This document shows, one piece after another, positions 7,180-14,373 of a DNA stretch of 15,848 bases. Under the pieces are notes generated by a model. It worked only from the letters and a program-made list of their open reading frames with translations, was not told where the DNA came from and searched no databases. This DNA comes from CACORA01 sp044234625 (GTDB lineage Bacteria > Planctomycetota > Planctomycetia > Pirellulales > UBA1268), in assembly GCA_044234625.1 (NCBI GenBank), contig JBIIIP010000072.1, forward strand, positions 1 to 15,848. Direction: 5' to 3'. Each line of letters begins with the position of its first letter. The first letter of the stretch is position 1. Both the position numbers and the translations under genes were made by a program.

Positions 7180-8340
7180 ATGAGCTTTACCGAGACCGTG
7201 GAAAGCACGATCGAGGCGGTCGATGCCGGCCAATGGAACGCCTGCGCCCGCAGGCTGCCTCATCTGCAGCACGCCTTCCTGCTGGCGCTTGAGCGGAGCG
7301 GCGCCGCGGCACCGCAGCGGGGCGTCATGCCCCTCTATCTGCTCATCCGCGACGCAGCCGGCGAACTGGTCGCCTGTGCTCCGGCCATGCTCAAGGTCGG
7401 CACGCTCGCCGAGTACGGCCCCGAGCACCGTTGGCTCGAGGCAGGGCTTGCCTCCGGCTGCTTCTCCTGGCCGAAACTGCAGGCCGGCGTGCCGCTCTAT
7501 CCGATCCGGGGGCCGAAGCTGCTCGTGCGGCCCGGTCTGCCGGAAGCCGCCCTGCGGGCCCGCCTGCTCGAAGCGTTGAAGCGGCTGGCCGCCTGCACCG
7601 GTGTCGAGGCCCTCAACGTGATGCACGTGGACGCCGCTGAGGCCGACGACCTGGCGCGGGCTGGCTGGATCGTGAGCCGGGAAACGCACGGCTTCCTCCG
7701 GGTCGCGGGCCATGCGACCTACGGCGACTATCTCTCCACGTTGCCGTATCGCAAGCGGCGTCAGGCGAGGAGGGACCGGGCCCGGGCCGACGCTCTCGGG
7801 CTCGATGTGCGGTTTCTCCACGGCGAGGAGGTGACCGCAGCCTTGCTCGAGCGGTATTACGAGGGCCACGTCGCGGTGTGCAGCCGCCATGGCAACCGGC
7901 CCTGGCTGCCGCAGTCGATGTTCGCCGAACTCCTCGGCCGGCTCCCCGCGGCGGTTCGCTTGATCGCCGCCTTCGACGGCGATCGCTACGTCGCCGGCAT
8001 GTTCTGCCTGATCGACGACACGACGCTCTACCTCCGCACGTGGAGCGCCGTGGCGACGGCGCCCGGTCTGGCGGTCGATTTGATCTGCCACAGGCCGATC
8101 GAATTCGCGATTTCGCAGCGGCTGTGCCGGATCGACTCCGGCCTCACCGCGCCGCACAAGCAGCTGCGCGGCTACCGCGAAGAGCCAGTGTTCTGCGGCC
8201 ACTGGTTCCTCGATCCGCGGCTGGCCGCGCTGGCCGAGCAGACCCTGCGAGAGGGAGAGCGGTCGGCCGCGCGTGAAAAAGTGCTCAGGGAAGCCGAGCA
8301 GGCGCTGGTCGCTCGACGGACAAGCCACCCATGGCATTGA
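7180..8340 (+). CDS. FemAB-like / GNAT-fold acyltransferase family protein (PF04339-like)
   Basis: This 386-aa protein is probably cytoplasmic, with no signal peptide or membrane segment. The order of conserved blocks fits the FemAB-like family known from PF04339: HAFLLALERSGAA, MPLYLLIRDAAGELVACAPAMLK, WPKLQAGVPLYPIRGPKLLV, LSTLPYRKRRQARRDRARA, GLDVRFLHGEEV, ALLERYYEGHVAV, then LIAAFDGDRYVAGMFCLIDDTTLYLRTW and SGLTAPHKQLRGYREEP. The PHK-x-LRGY region corresponds to the family's EHK-x-RGF motif, with Pro replacing the usual Glu. The length is typical. The biochemical role of this family is not well established; acyl or aminoacyl transfer is inferred from the fold. I chose ATG 7180 because GGAG lies 5 bases upstream; the open frame extends back to 7072 without such a signal. 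Confidence 0.72.
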   Translation: MSFTETVESTIEAVDAGQWNACARRLPHLQHAFLLALERSGAAAPQRGVMPLYLLIRDAAGELVACAPAMLKVGTLAEYGPEHRWLEAGLASGCFSWPKLQAGVPLYPIRGPKLLVRPGLPEAALRARLLEALKRLAACTGVEALNVMHVDAAEADDLARAGWIVSRETHGFLRVAGHATYGDYLSTLPYRKRRQARRDRARADALGLDVRFLHGEEVTAALLERYYEGHVAVCSRHGNRPWLPQSMFAELLGRLPAAVRLIAAFDGDRYVAGMFCLIDDTTLYLRTWSAVATAPGLAVDLICHRPIEFAISQRLCRIDSGLTAPHKQLRGYREEPVFCGHWFLDPRLAALAEQTLREGERSAAREKVLREAEQALVARRTSHPWH

Positions 8341-8343
8341 ATA

Positions 8344-8360
8344 GCCGGTGAAATACCGGC
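8344..8360 (+). other. Short GC-rich hairpin after the FemAB-like gene
   Basis: GCCGGT (8344-8349) pairs with ACCGGC (8355-8360) around the 5-base loop GAAAT, three bases after the stop codon. No T tract follows, so it is at best a weak or rho-assisted terminator or an mRNA-stabilising hairpin before the next gene at 8393. Confidence 0.4.
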
Positions 8361-8392
8361 CGCAGTCCCCCCGCCCCTGAGAGAATCTGCCC

Positions 8393-8830
8393 ATGAACTC
8401 CTTCGGCTACGGTCTCGCGGTTCTGGCGGCGGTCCTCTGGGGCCTGACCTATTGCCTCGACGAGCGGGTCCTGGAGAGTCTGCCAGTCTTCAAGCTTTAC
8501 TTTCTGCATTGCGTCTGCGGAGCCCTGATCGCCGGCGCGATCCTCCTCTATCGGGGCACGTCGCTCGGGGGCCTGCTTTCCATCGACACGACGAAATCCA
8601 GCCTGCCCTTGGTGGGGCTGACGCTCGTGACGGCCACCGCGGCAGCTCTCGCCATCCTCGGTTCGATCCAGGTTCTGGGGGCGAGCAAGTCGGCCGTGCT
8701 CGAAATTTCCTACCCGCTCTTTGTGGCGGTCTTTTCAGTCCTGTTCTTCGGTGGCCAACTCCAGTTCTCGGTGGTGCTCGGCGGTGTGTTTATTTTCATC
8801 GGGTCCGCGATCATCGTGCTCGCCAAATGA
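8393..8830 (+). CDS. Half-size EamA (DMT superfamily) membrane transporter
   Basis: This 145-aa inner-membrane protein has five predicted membrane helices: about 5-22 (GLAVLAAVLWGLTYCL), 32-53, 70-92, 101-119 and 122-143. The pattern WGLTYCLDERVL near the start and the late segment SKSAVLEISYPLFVAVFSVLFFGGQL are typical of one EamA repeat. Full EamA permeases have two repeats (about 300 aa, ten helices), so this protein probably works as a dimer or with a partner, as small DMT members do. The substrate cannot be read from sequence. Its stop codon overlaps the next start (ATGA), which points to translational coupling with the DUF5522-type protein. Confidence 0.8.
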   Translation: MNSFGYGLAVLAAVLWGLTYCLDERVLESLPVFKLYFLHCVCGALIAGAILLYRGTSLGGLLSIDTTKSSLPLVGLTLVTATAAALAILGSIQVLGASKSAVLEISYPLFVAVFSVLFFGGQLQFSVVLGGVFIFIGSAIIVLAK

Positions 8831-9033
8831 CGGGCCCGAACGCGATGCCGACACCCGCTCCCGATGAAAACGACAAGAAAGCCCAGGAGCAGCCGCTCTT
8901 CTATTTCGAGGCCGGACTGCTGGTCTACACGGCCGCCTACCACCTGAAGCGAGGCCATTGCTGCGGCTCTGGCTGCCGCCACTGTCCCTTCGAGCCCCGG
9001 CACGTCGAGGGCAACACGAAGGTCCGCTCATGA
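8827..9033 (+). CDS. DUF5522-type small cysteine-rich protein
   Basis: This 68-aa soluble protein reads LFYFEAGLLVYTAAYHLKRG, then HCCGSGCRHCPF. The closing CCGxGCRHCPF motif after YHLKRG matches what I recall of DUF5522 proteins, a widespread family of unknown function. The four cysteines and two histidines suggest a bound metal, probably zinc or an iron-sulfur cluster (inference). The start at ATG 8827 overlaps the transporter stop by four bases; a second in-frame ATG at 8845 would also keep the whole domain. The first 20 residues are polar and variable. Coupling to a transporter could mean that it senses or handles the transported metal or thiol compound, but this is only context. Confidence 0.8.
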   Translation: MTGPNAMPTPAPDENDKKAQEQPLFYFEAGLLVYTAAYHLKRGHCCGSGCRHCPFEPRHVEGNTKVRS

Positions 9034-9112
9034 ACGCTGCCGGGACGTCGCCTTCGGTGCCGCGAAGCGCCCGAAACGGCACCCCATCAACTGCTCGTCA
9101 CCGTTCGAGCGC

Positions 9113-9142
9113 TTGTGGAAGTGCCGTTGACCGTCCTATTCT
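9113..9142 (+). promoter_or_regulatory. Candidate promoter for the fused methyltransferase gene
   Basis: TTGTGG (9113-9118) and TATTCT (9137-9142) are 18 bp apart. The 30-bp block matches the block at 11333-11362 at 23 positions, including CGTTG-N-CCGTCCTAT just around the -10. Such similarity between two intergenic regions upstream of different genes favours a real promoter or a shared regulator site. The start codon lies 64 bp beyond the -10. Confidence 0.4.
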
Positions 9143-9205
9143 TCGCAGGCTCGCATGCGCAGCGGCGGCTGCCGTCGCGCCGTGTCCACACCACCGGTGA
9201 ATTTC

Positions 9206-10663
9206 ATGCCCCCCGTTTCGAGGAGACCGGCCGCCCGCTGGGATTATGTCTCCCCGAACTTCGTGCGGGCCATGCCCGACGAAGCGTTTCCCCACATGAT
9301 CATCGGGGACGTCGAAGGATGTGACTGGCCCTGGCTGAGGCGCGATGTGCCTCACAACTGGTACGCCGACCGGAGATACGCCAACGTCGGCTTCGTCAGC
9401 AGGGACGAGGCCGCCATCCTTCTCAACACCGCACTCGACTTTTCGGGGAGGCGGGGGCTCGAGATCGGCTGCTGGATGGGGTGGTCCGCCGCCCACCTGC
9501 TCCTGGGCAACGTGGAACTCGACGTCGTCGATCCGATATTTGCCAATCCCATTCATCTGAAAAGTATCGCGTCCTCACTGCGCTGGATCATCGACCACGG
9601 CGCGCCGCGGTCCAGGGTCGTGCTCCATGCCGGCTCGAGTCCGGCCAAACTCCGGGAAATCGGCGCGGCCCAGCCGGCGAAATGGGCGTTCGCGTTCATC
9701 GACGGCGACCACGAGGGCTCGGCGCCGCTCCGGGATGCCGAGGAATGCGAGAAGCACCTCGATGAAAACGCGCTCGTGCTGTTTCATGATCTGGCATCCC
9801 CCGCCGTGGCGCAGGGCCTCGATTTTTTTCGGGATCGCGGCTGGCACACGCGGCTCTACAACACCATGCAGATCATGGGAGTTGCCTGGCGGGGCAACGC
9901 GGTGCCCGTGGAGCACCAGCCCGACCCGAGGGTGGCGTGGAGGATTCCCGTCCATCTCGGCCATCACGACGTCTCGAATGCCTCCTTCACGTCCGACGAG
10001 GCGGACTTCGAGCGCTCCTACAAACTCGTCAAACCGTACACGATGATCAGCCGTGAACGACTGAAGTCGTTGCACGCCCACGCGCTGGCGGTCTGCCGGG
10101 AAGGCATCCCGGGCGATTTCGTCGAGTGCGGCACCTGCCGCGGCGGGTCTGCCGCGCTGCTCGCAGCGGTCGTCAAACGCCATTCCCGGACTCCGCGCAA
10201 GGTGTACGCCTGCGATACCTTCGAAGGCATGCCCGAACCGGGGGCGGCCGACACCCACCGGGGGATTCCGGCGGCGGCCTGCGGTTTTCCCGCCGGCAGC
10301 CTTTCGGCGCCGATGGAGTCTGGAGTTCTGCGGATCGCACGCACGTTGGGGGTCGCCGACGTGATCGTTCCGGTGAAGGGTCTTTTTCGTGACACGCTGC
10401 CCATCCTCGCCCCCTCGCTGTCGGCCATTGCGCTGCTTCACGCCGACGGCGACTGGTATGAATCCACGATGGATATCCTGCGGCATCTCTACGGCCGCGT
10501 GGTCCCCGGAGGGTTCGTGCAGATCGACGACTATGGATTCTGGGAGGGGTGCCGCCAGGCCGTGACGGATTTCCAGCGGCTCGGCGGCGTGCGATTTGAA
10601 CTGACGCGAATCGATGAAGCGGGCTACTGCTTCCGCCAGCCGGGTTCTCCAGCGTTACGCTAG
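9206..10663 (+). CDS. Fusion of two SAM-dependent methyltransferase domains (Methyltransf_24-like + TylF-like)
   Basis: This 485-aa protein contains two class I methyltransferase units. The first (about residues 60-240) has SAM motif I LEIGCWMGWSA (85-95), VDPIF and the acidic segment FIDGDHEGSAPLRDAEE followed by LVLFHDL, as in Methyltransf_24 enzymes. The second (about 265-480) matches TylF-type sugar O-methyltransferases: YTMISRERL, GDFVECGTCRGGSAALLAA (303-321), VYACDTFEGMPEP, LHADGDWYESTMDILRHLYGRV with the metal-binding Asp414/Asp416 region, and GGFVQIDDYGFWEGCRQAV. TylF relatives methylate hydroxyls of sugars, so a glycan substrate is likely. I chose ATG 9206 because GGTGA lies 5 bases upstream; ATG 9155 would add 17 Arg-rich residues. 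The next methyltransferase starts 25 bp after the stop, and a glycosyltransferase follows. Confidence 0.8.
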   Translation: MPPVSRRPAARWDYVSPNFVRAMPDEAFPHMIIGDVEGCDWPWLRRDVPHNWYADRRYANVGFVSRDEAAILLNTALDFSGRRGLEIGCWMGWSAAHLLLGNVELDVVDPIFANPIHLKSIASSLRWIIDHGAPRSRVVLHAGSSPAKLREIGAAQPAKWAFAFIDGDHEGSAPLRDAEECEKHLDENALVLFHDLASPAVAQGLDFFRDRGWHTRLYNTMQIMGVAWRGNAVPVEHQPDPRVAWRIPVHLGHHDVSNASFTSDEADFERSYKLVKPYTMISRERLKSLHAHALAVCREGIPGDFVECGTCRGGSAALLAAVVKRHSRTPRKVYACDTFEGMPEPGAADTHRGIPAAACGFPAGSLSAPMESGVLRIARTLGVADVIVPVKGLFRDTLPILAPSLSAIALLHADGDWYESTMDILRHLYGRVVPGGFVQIDDYGFWEGCRQAVTDFQRLGGVRFELTRIDEAGYCFRQPGSPALR

Positions 10664-10688
10664 CGCCACACCGGTCCACACCATCCCA

Positions 10689-11327
10689 ATGCTCTACACA
10701 TCGCATGAAAACCGGACCGAACTGTGTCGGATCATGGCCCGCCATGGCAGCGACAAGGGAGCCTTCGCGGGCATCGGGCGGCACAACTACACGCTCTATT
10801 ACCATCGGCTGTTTGCCGGAATCCGTGATGCGGTCAATGCCGTATTCGAGTTTGGCATCGGCTCGACACGCGCCGACATCCCATACACCATGGGCGCGGC
10901 CGGCAGGCCGGGAGCCTCGCTCCGGGCCTGGAGGGAGTATTTTCCCAACGCAAACATCTACGCGGCTGACATCGACCGCGAAATCCTCCAACCCGAGTAC
11001 CGCATCCTCAAGTTCTTCTGCGACCAGACCGATCCGGCGAGCATCGAGGCGCTGTGGAATCTGCCGGAACTGGCCGCCAAGACCTTCGACATCATCGTCG
11101 AGGACGGGCTGCACGAGTTCGAGGCGCAGCATCGCTTCATGAGGCAATCGCTCCACAAAGTTCGTGAAAACGGTGTTTACATCTGCGAGGACGTGCTCGG
11201 CAGGGACTTCGATCGGTGGCAGGGCTGCCTGCGGATCATGGCCCGGGAACACCCCGCCAGAAGCTTCGAGATCGTCACAATCGACAACCCGCACACCGAT
11301 TGGAACACGCTGATCGTGGTGCGATAA
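10689..11327 (+). CDS. MycE-like SAM-dependent methyltransferase
   Basis: This 212-aa protein opens with LCRIMARHGSDKG and HNYTLYYHRLFAGIRD, as in MycE-like sugar O-methyltransferases and related proteins. Motif I appears as VFEFGIGSTRADIP, then GASLRAWREYFPNANIYAADIDREIL, FCDQTDPASIEAL, FDIIVEDGLHEFEAQHRF and NGVYICEDV. EDG-x-H corresponds to the usual DDGSH metal/catalytic segment. Compared with the family consensus (EIG-x-G-x-x-x-GGSL), about 15 residues are inserted between the glycine motif and GASLRAW. I chose ATG 10689 because the upstream frame overlaps the previous gene; no clear Shine-Dalgarno is present, so re-initiation from the preceding gene (25 bp away) is possible. The likely substrate is a sugar hydroxyl, inferred from family and neighbours. 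Confidence 0.72.
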   Translation: MLYTSHENRTELCRIMARHGSDKGAFAGIGRHNYTLYYHRLFAGIRDAVNAVFEFGIGSTRADIPYTMGAAGRPGASLRAWREYFPNANIYAADIDREILQPEYRILKFFCDQTDPASIEALWNLPELAAKTFDIIVEDGLHEFEAQHRFMRQSLHKVRENGVYICEDVLGRDFDRWQGCLRIMAREHPARSFEIVTIDNPHTDWNTLIVVR

Positions 11328-11332
11328 GGTTG

Positions 11333-11362
11333 TTGCAGACGTGTCGTTGGCCGTCCTATGAT
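11333..11362 (+). promoter_or_regulatory. Candidate promoter for the glycosyltransferase gene
   Basis: TTGCAG (11333-11338), an 18-bp spacer and TATGAT (11357-11362) give a good sigma-70-type match. The sequence around the -10 (CGTTG-N-CCGTCCTAT) is shared with 9126-9139 upstream of the fused methyltransferase gene. It begins five bases after the stop codon of the preceding methyltransferase, and the start codon is 52 bp beyond the -10. Confidence 0.5.
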
Positions 11363-11413
11363 CGGCGGCTCAACGCGGTCGGCCATGAATTCCGCCGGAG
11401 GACCCTGGATTCG

Positions 11414-12529
11414 ATGCGAATCGCCTTCATCAGCACGATGAATGGGGCGCCGTGGGGCGGCAGCGAGGAACTCTGGAGCCGGGCCGCGATGTGGTTGCGT
11501 GCAGCCGGCCACGACGTGCTGGCCTGCGTCACGCATTGGCCTGAAATCCCTTTGCCGATCAAGCAACTCGTTCGGCAGGGCGCGATCGTCGCGGTTCGCC
11601 CACGGGCCAGGAGCGCCACGGCGGGAATCGCCCCCACATGGGGACAGATCCTGGAGTTTCAACCCGACATCGTGTGCATTTCCCAAGGCGCGGCGATGTG
11701 TGGCGTCGACTGGATGCTGCGCTGCCTCGAGGCGGCAATCCCCTATGCCGCAGTCTGCCAGGCGAACTGTGAGGAGTGGTGGCCTGATGATTCACAGGCA
11801 GCCAAGGTGAGAACGGCCTACGGTGGGTGCCTGCATGCCGGCTTCATGTCCCAGCGAAATCGACACCTTCTGGAGACCCAAATCGGCGAACCACTGCCCA
11901 TGGGCGAGGTCATACGGAATCCTTTCCTGGTTCCGTACAACATGACTCTCGACTGGCCGGAGGCATCCGAGCCGATACGTCTGGCGTGTGTCGGCAGGTT
12001 GGAGCCCAAGGCGAAGGGACAGGACCTGATCATCGAGGTGATGGCGGCGGAGAAGTGGCGGAGCCGCGGCGTGCACGTGAGCTTTTTCGGTTCGGGTCGA
12101 TGTGCCGAAAACCTGCGGAGACTGGTGGCCTTGCATCGGTTGGAATCGTCCATGACCTTCGCCGGTCATGTCGCCGACGTGACGGGCATCTGGAGAACGC
12201 ATCACGCCCTCCTGCTGCCGTCGCGATACGAAGGCCTGCCTCTATCCTTGGTCGAGGCGATGCTCTGTGGCCGGATCGGAATCGTCACGGACGTCGCCGG
12301 AAACACCGAGATTCTCGAGGACGACGTGACCGGGTTCGTGGCGGCCGCGCCCACTGCCGGGCATCTCGACGCCGCGCTGGAGCGGGCCTGGATTCGCAGA
12401 AAGGAATGGCGTGAGATGGGCCGCGTGGCTGGCCGATCAATCCGCGAGCACGTTCCGCCGGATCCCGCCGCGTTGTATGCCCAGAAACTCCTGGCATTGT
12501 CTGGTTGGAATCACGCGACTCGACCATGA
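11414..12529 (+). CDS. GT4-type glycosyltransferase (GT-B fold)
   Basis: This 371-aa cytoplasmic enzyme should move a sugar from an activated nucleotide donor to an acceptor. The N-terminal half starts MRIAFISTMNGAPWGGSEELW, the usual first strand and GGSE loop of GT4 enzymes. The C-terminal half has IRLACVGRLEPKAKGQDLIIEVM, VSFFGSGR, FAGHVADV, then the donor-site E-x7-E motif EGLPLSLVE (Glu273 to Glu281), AMLCGRIGIVTDVAGNTEIL and TGFVAAAPTAGHLDAAL. No membrane segment is seen. ATG 11414 is chosen because the protein begins exactly at the conserved first strand, with GGAGG 12 bases upstream. Donor and acceptor cannot be read, but the flanking sugar methyltransferases suggest a methylated surface glycan. 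Confidence 0.85.
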   Translation: MRIAFISTMNGAPWGGSEELWSRAAMWLRAAGHDVLACVTHWPEIPLPIKQLVRQGAIVAVRPRARSATAGIAPTWGQILEFQPDIVCISQGAAMCGVDWMLRCLEAAIPYAAVCQANCEEWWPDDSQAAKVRTAYGGCLHAGFMSQRNRHLLETQIGEPLPMGEVIRNPFLVPYNMTLDWPEASEPIRLACVGRLEPKAKGQDLIIEVMAAEKWRSRGVHVSFFGSGRCAENLRRLVALHRLESSMTFAGHVADVTGIWRTHHALLLPSRYEGLPLSLVEAMLCGRIGIVTDVAGNTEILEDDVTGFVAAAPTAGHLDAALERAWIRRKEWREMGRVAGRSIREHVPPDPAALYAQKLLALSGWNHATRP

Positions 12530-12587
12530 CATGGCCCCTTACCGGCAAGAGTAAACTTCACGTCCCGGCGTCCCATGACTGACACAC

Positions 12588-12596
12588 AAAGGAGGT
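12588..12596 (+). promoter_or_regulatory. Perfect Shine-Dalgarno for the beta-helix protein
   Basis: AAAGGAGGT lies 3 bases before ATG 12600. It is the strongest ribosome binding site in the window and fixes that start; most neighbours have weak or unclear sites, suggesting high translation of the secreted product. Confidence 0.8.
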
Positions 12597-12599
12597 TGT

Positions 12600-13679
12600 A
12601 TGCGCGCGACGACGATCGCCTTGGTTCCCTGTTGCCTGCTCTTCTGCGGCACGCTGTTTTCGTCTGATGTCGGGGCGGACGGGAGTGCGGAGGGCGACAC
12701 CGGCCGGTCGCGGGTGTTCAACGTGCTTCGGTATGGGGCCGTCGGTGACGACAAGACCGACAACACCGAGTCGTTTTCGGCATGCCTGAAGGCATTGGTC
12801 GAGGCCGGAGGCGGGCGAATGGTTCTTCCGGCAGGTATCTATCGCGGCGCCATCGTGATCCCGCCGGTTGCGAAAGGCTGGGTCTCCCTGGAGATTACAG
12901 GCGAGTGCGAGCCGATCGTTCTCTTCGGGACCATCGGCACGCAGTCCCTGCCACGCCATGGCACGATCCTGAAGGGCATGGCCGGAAGGGGGCGTGCGGT
13001 GATCCGGGCCGAGCCAGCGGCCGGCAGTTACGGGAACTTCTCATCCATCTCCGTGATCCTCAAAAATCTCGACGTCCGAACCGGTGACGACCCGGACATC
13101 GACGGCATCGACCTGCACTACGCCCAGCAGTGCAAGCTGGAAAATGTGTTCGTCAACACCGGTGTCTACAACGTGCAGGCCTCGAAGCCGACCCACGGCA
13201 CCTGCGGCATCATCACCCCGGCGGTCAACAACGCCGCCATCACGGTCCTGCGCGATGTCGTCGTGACCGGCTATCACTCCGGCATCAAGGTCAATGAGCA
13301 CACCGACGGCGACAACATCGTGGTGGCCTCGAACATCAACGGGCTCGAGTTTGCGACGGCACACCATGCATCGCGGTTCGCCAGAGTCGGAGCCTACCGC
13401 AACACGCATCACGTGACCGTCACGGGAAACCACGGGTTTTCGATATCGCAATTGAATACTGAGCAACCCGGGGTGGGGCAGACGAATGCTGCAAACGCGT
13501 GGCAGACGCTCGTGAGCGACGTGCATGACCCGGACAATCTCGGAGTTGCCGACATCGACTACTGGGTGGTCATTGGCAACGACGGGGCTCGGGATACCTT
13601 CGTGAAGAACGGAGGAAACTTCGTCCGCGCCCGTCGGATCGGCTCGGGTCCGGTGGACACGGCGGGCGGGAAAAAGTAG
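12600..13679 (+). CDS. Secreted pectate-lyase-superfamily (right-handed beta-helix) protein
   Basis: This protein has 359 aa. Residues 1-26 are a signal peptide (MRATTIALVPCCLLFCGTLF..., cut near GADG). FNVLRYGAVGDDKTDNTESFSACLKALVEAGGGRMVLPAG-like sequence at about 39-80 is the classic entry of Pectate_lyase_3/GH28-related proteins: the GA-x-GDG-type loop, D-T-x-A/S helix and GGG-x-V-x-LPAG turn. Later rungs include ISVILKNLDVRTGDDPDIDGIDLHY, CKLENVFVNTGVYNVQ and NAAITVLRDVVVTGYHSGIKV. I cannot identify a GH28 catalytic Asp set or a lyase Lys/Arg with confidence, so it may be an enzyme (depolymerase, lyase) or a non-catalytic structural or binding protein. The position behind glycan-building genes suggests that it acts on or anchors the same polymer. 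A terminator follows the stop directly. Confidence 0.75.
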   Translation: MRATTIALVPCCLLFCGTLFSSDVGADGSAEGDTGRSRVFNVLRYGAVGDDKTDNTESFSACLKALVEAGGGRMVLPAGIYRGAIVIPPVAKGWVSLEITGECEPIVLFGTIGTQSLPRHGTILKGMAGRGRAVIRAEPAAGSYGNFSSISVILKNLDVRTGDDPDIDGIDLHYAQQCKLENVFVNTGVYNVQASKPTHGTCGIITPAVNNAAITVLRDVVVTGYHSGIKVNEHTDGDNIVVASNINGLEFATAHHASRFARVGAYRNTHHVTVTGNHGFSISQLNTEQPGVGQTNAANAWQTLVSDVHDPDNLGVADIDYWVVIGNDGARDTFVKNGGNFVRARRIGSGPVDTAGGKK

Positions 13680-13699
13680 CCCGGTATCACGGGCTTTTT
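13678..13699 (+). terminator. Rho-independent terminator after the beta-helix gene
   Basis: AGCCCG (13678-13683) pairs with CGGGCT (13690-13695) around a 6-base loop and runs into TTTTT (13695-13699). The stem overlaps the TAG stop codon. This marks the 3' end of the glycan cassette. Confidence 0.75.
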
Positions 13700-13713
13700 C
13701 CACCGCGAGTCGC

Positions 13714-13742
13714 TTGCCACAAACTGTACGCATGTATATACT
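13714..13742 (+). promoter_or_regulatory. Near-consensus sigma-70 promoter
   Basis: TTGCCA (13714-13719) and TATACT (13737-13742) each match the consensus at five of six positions and are separated by 17 bp. The -10 lies in the only clearly AT-rich patch of the area. Transcription would start near 13749, giving a leader of about 30 bases before ATG 13781. Confidence 0.65.
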
Positions 13743-13780
13743 TTCGGTTGTGGCGTCGCTGGTTGGGTGCCCTGCCTTCC

Positions 13781-14191
13781 ATGCCCTCTGATCCCCGCGA
13801 TGCCGAATGGTCGATGCCGGGTCCGAGCGTCGTGACGTTCGGCTTCGATGTGCTCGATCGCGTCGAACAGGCGGTGGCGATGGTCAAGGAGCGGCTCAAG
13901 CGGGCGGTCGTGGCCCTCGACGCGGCGGGCATCCTCTTCGCCGGCGAAACGGTCAAGCCGAACGACCCCGTGCCCGCGCCCGACCTCTCGACCACGGACG
14001 TCCACGAGGGCTATAGGATCGTCGATCTCGACCGGCTCCTCGTCATGAAGCTGACGGCCTTTCGTGACAAGGATCGCACGCACCTGCGCGACATGATCGA
14101 CGTCGGCCTGATCGATGCGGCCACGGTGGCCCGTATGCCGGCGGTGCTGCGGCCGAGGCTCGAGCAACTGCTGGCCGATCCGAACGGCTGA
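13781..14191 (+). pseudogene. Nucleotidyltransferase-like gene with the catalytic core deleted in frame
   Basis: The 136-aa reading frame joins the two ends of a family I recall from planctomycetes. The front part (about residues 14-50) reads VVTFGFDVLDRVEQAVAMVKERLKRAVVALDAAGI. In intact relatives this runs into an AVAGG...DVD-type nucleotidyltransferase site. Here it jumps directly to LFAGETVKPNDPVPAPDL and the conserved end YRIVDLDRLLVMKLTAFRDKDRTHLRDMIDVGLIDAATVARMPAVL. The GG/S-x9-DxD core is therefore missing, probably about 80-100 residues, without a frameshift. The protein may still be made, given the strong promoter upstream, but should lack transferase activity. Intact relatives are related to AbiEii/MNT-type enzymes, some of which act as toxins. 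The alternative is a naturally short partner protein. The ribosome site is weak; ATG 13814 is also possible. Confidence 0.6.
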
Positions 14192-14373
14192 CACGCCGGC
14201 CCGCGGAGACGGCCGTGCGGTATGTTTTCCGTTCACTCGCGCAGCGGGCTTCTGGGCAACGGGCAGAGGCTGCTTCTTCGCGGGGATCAACTCGGCGACT
14301 GCCGACGTCACTTCCCGTACGACATGGCAGTGTAGCGGAATCCCCGCTGAAACCGCCGGTCTCTGCCCGTATC

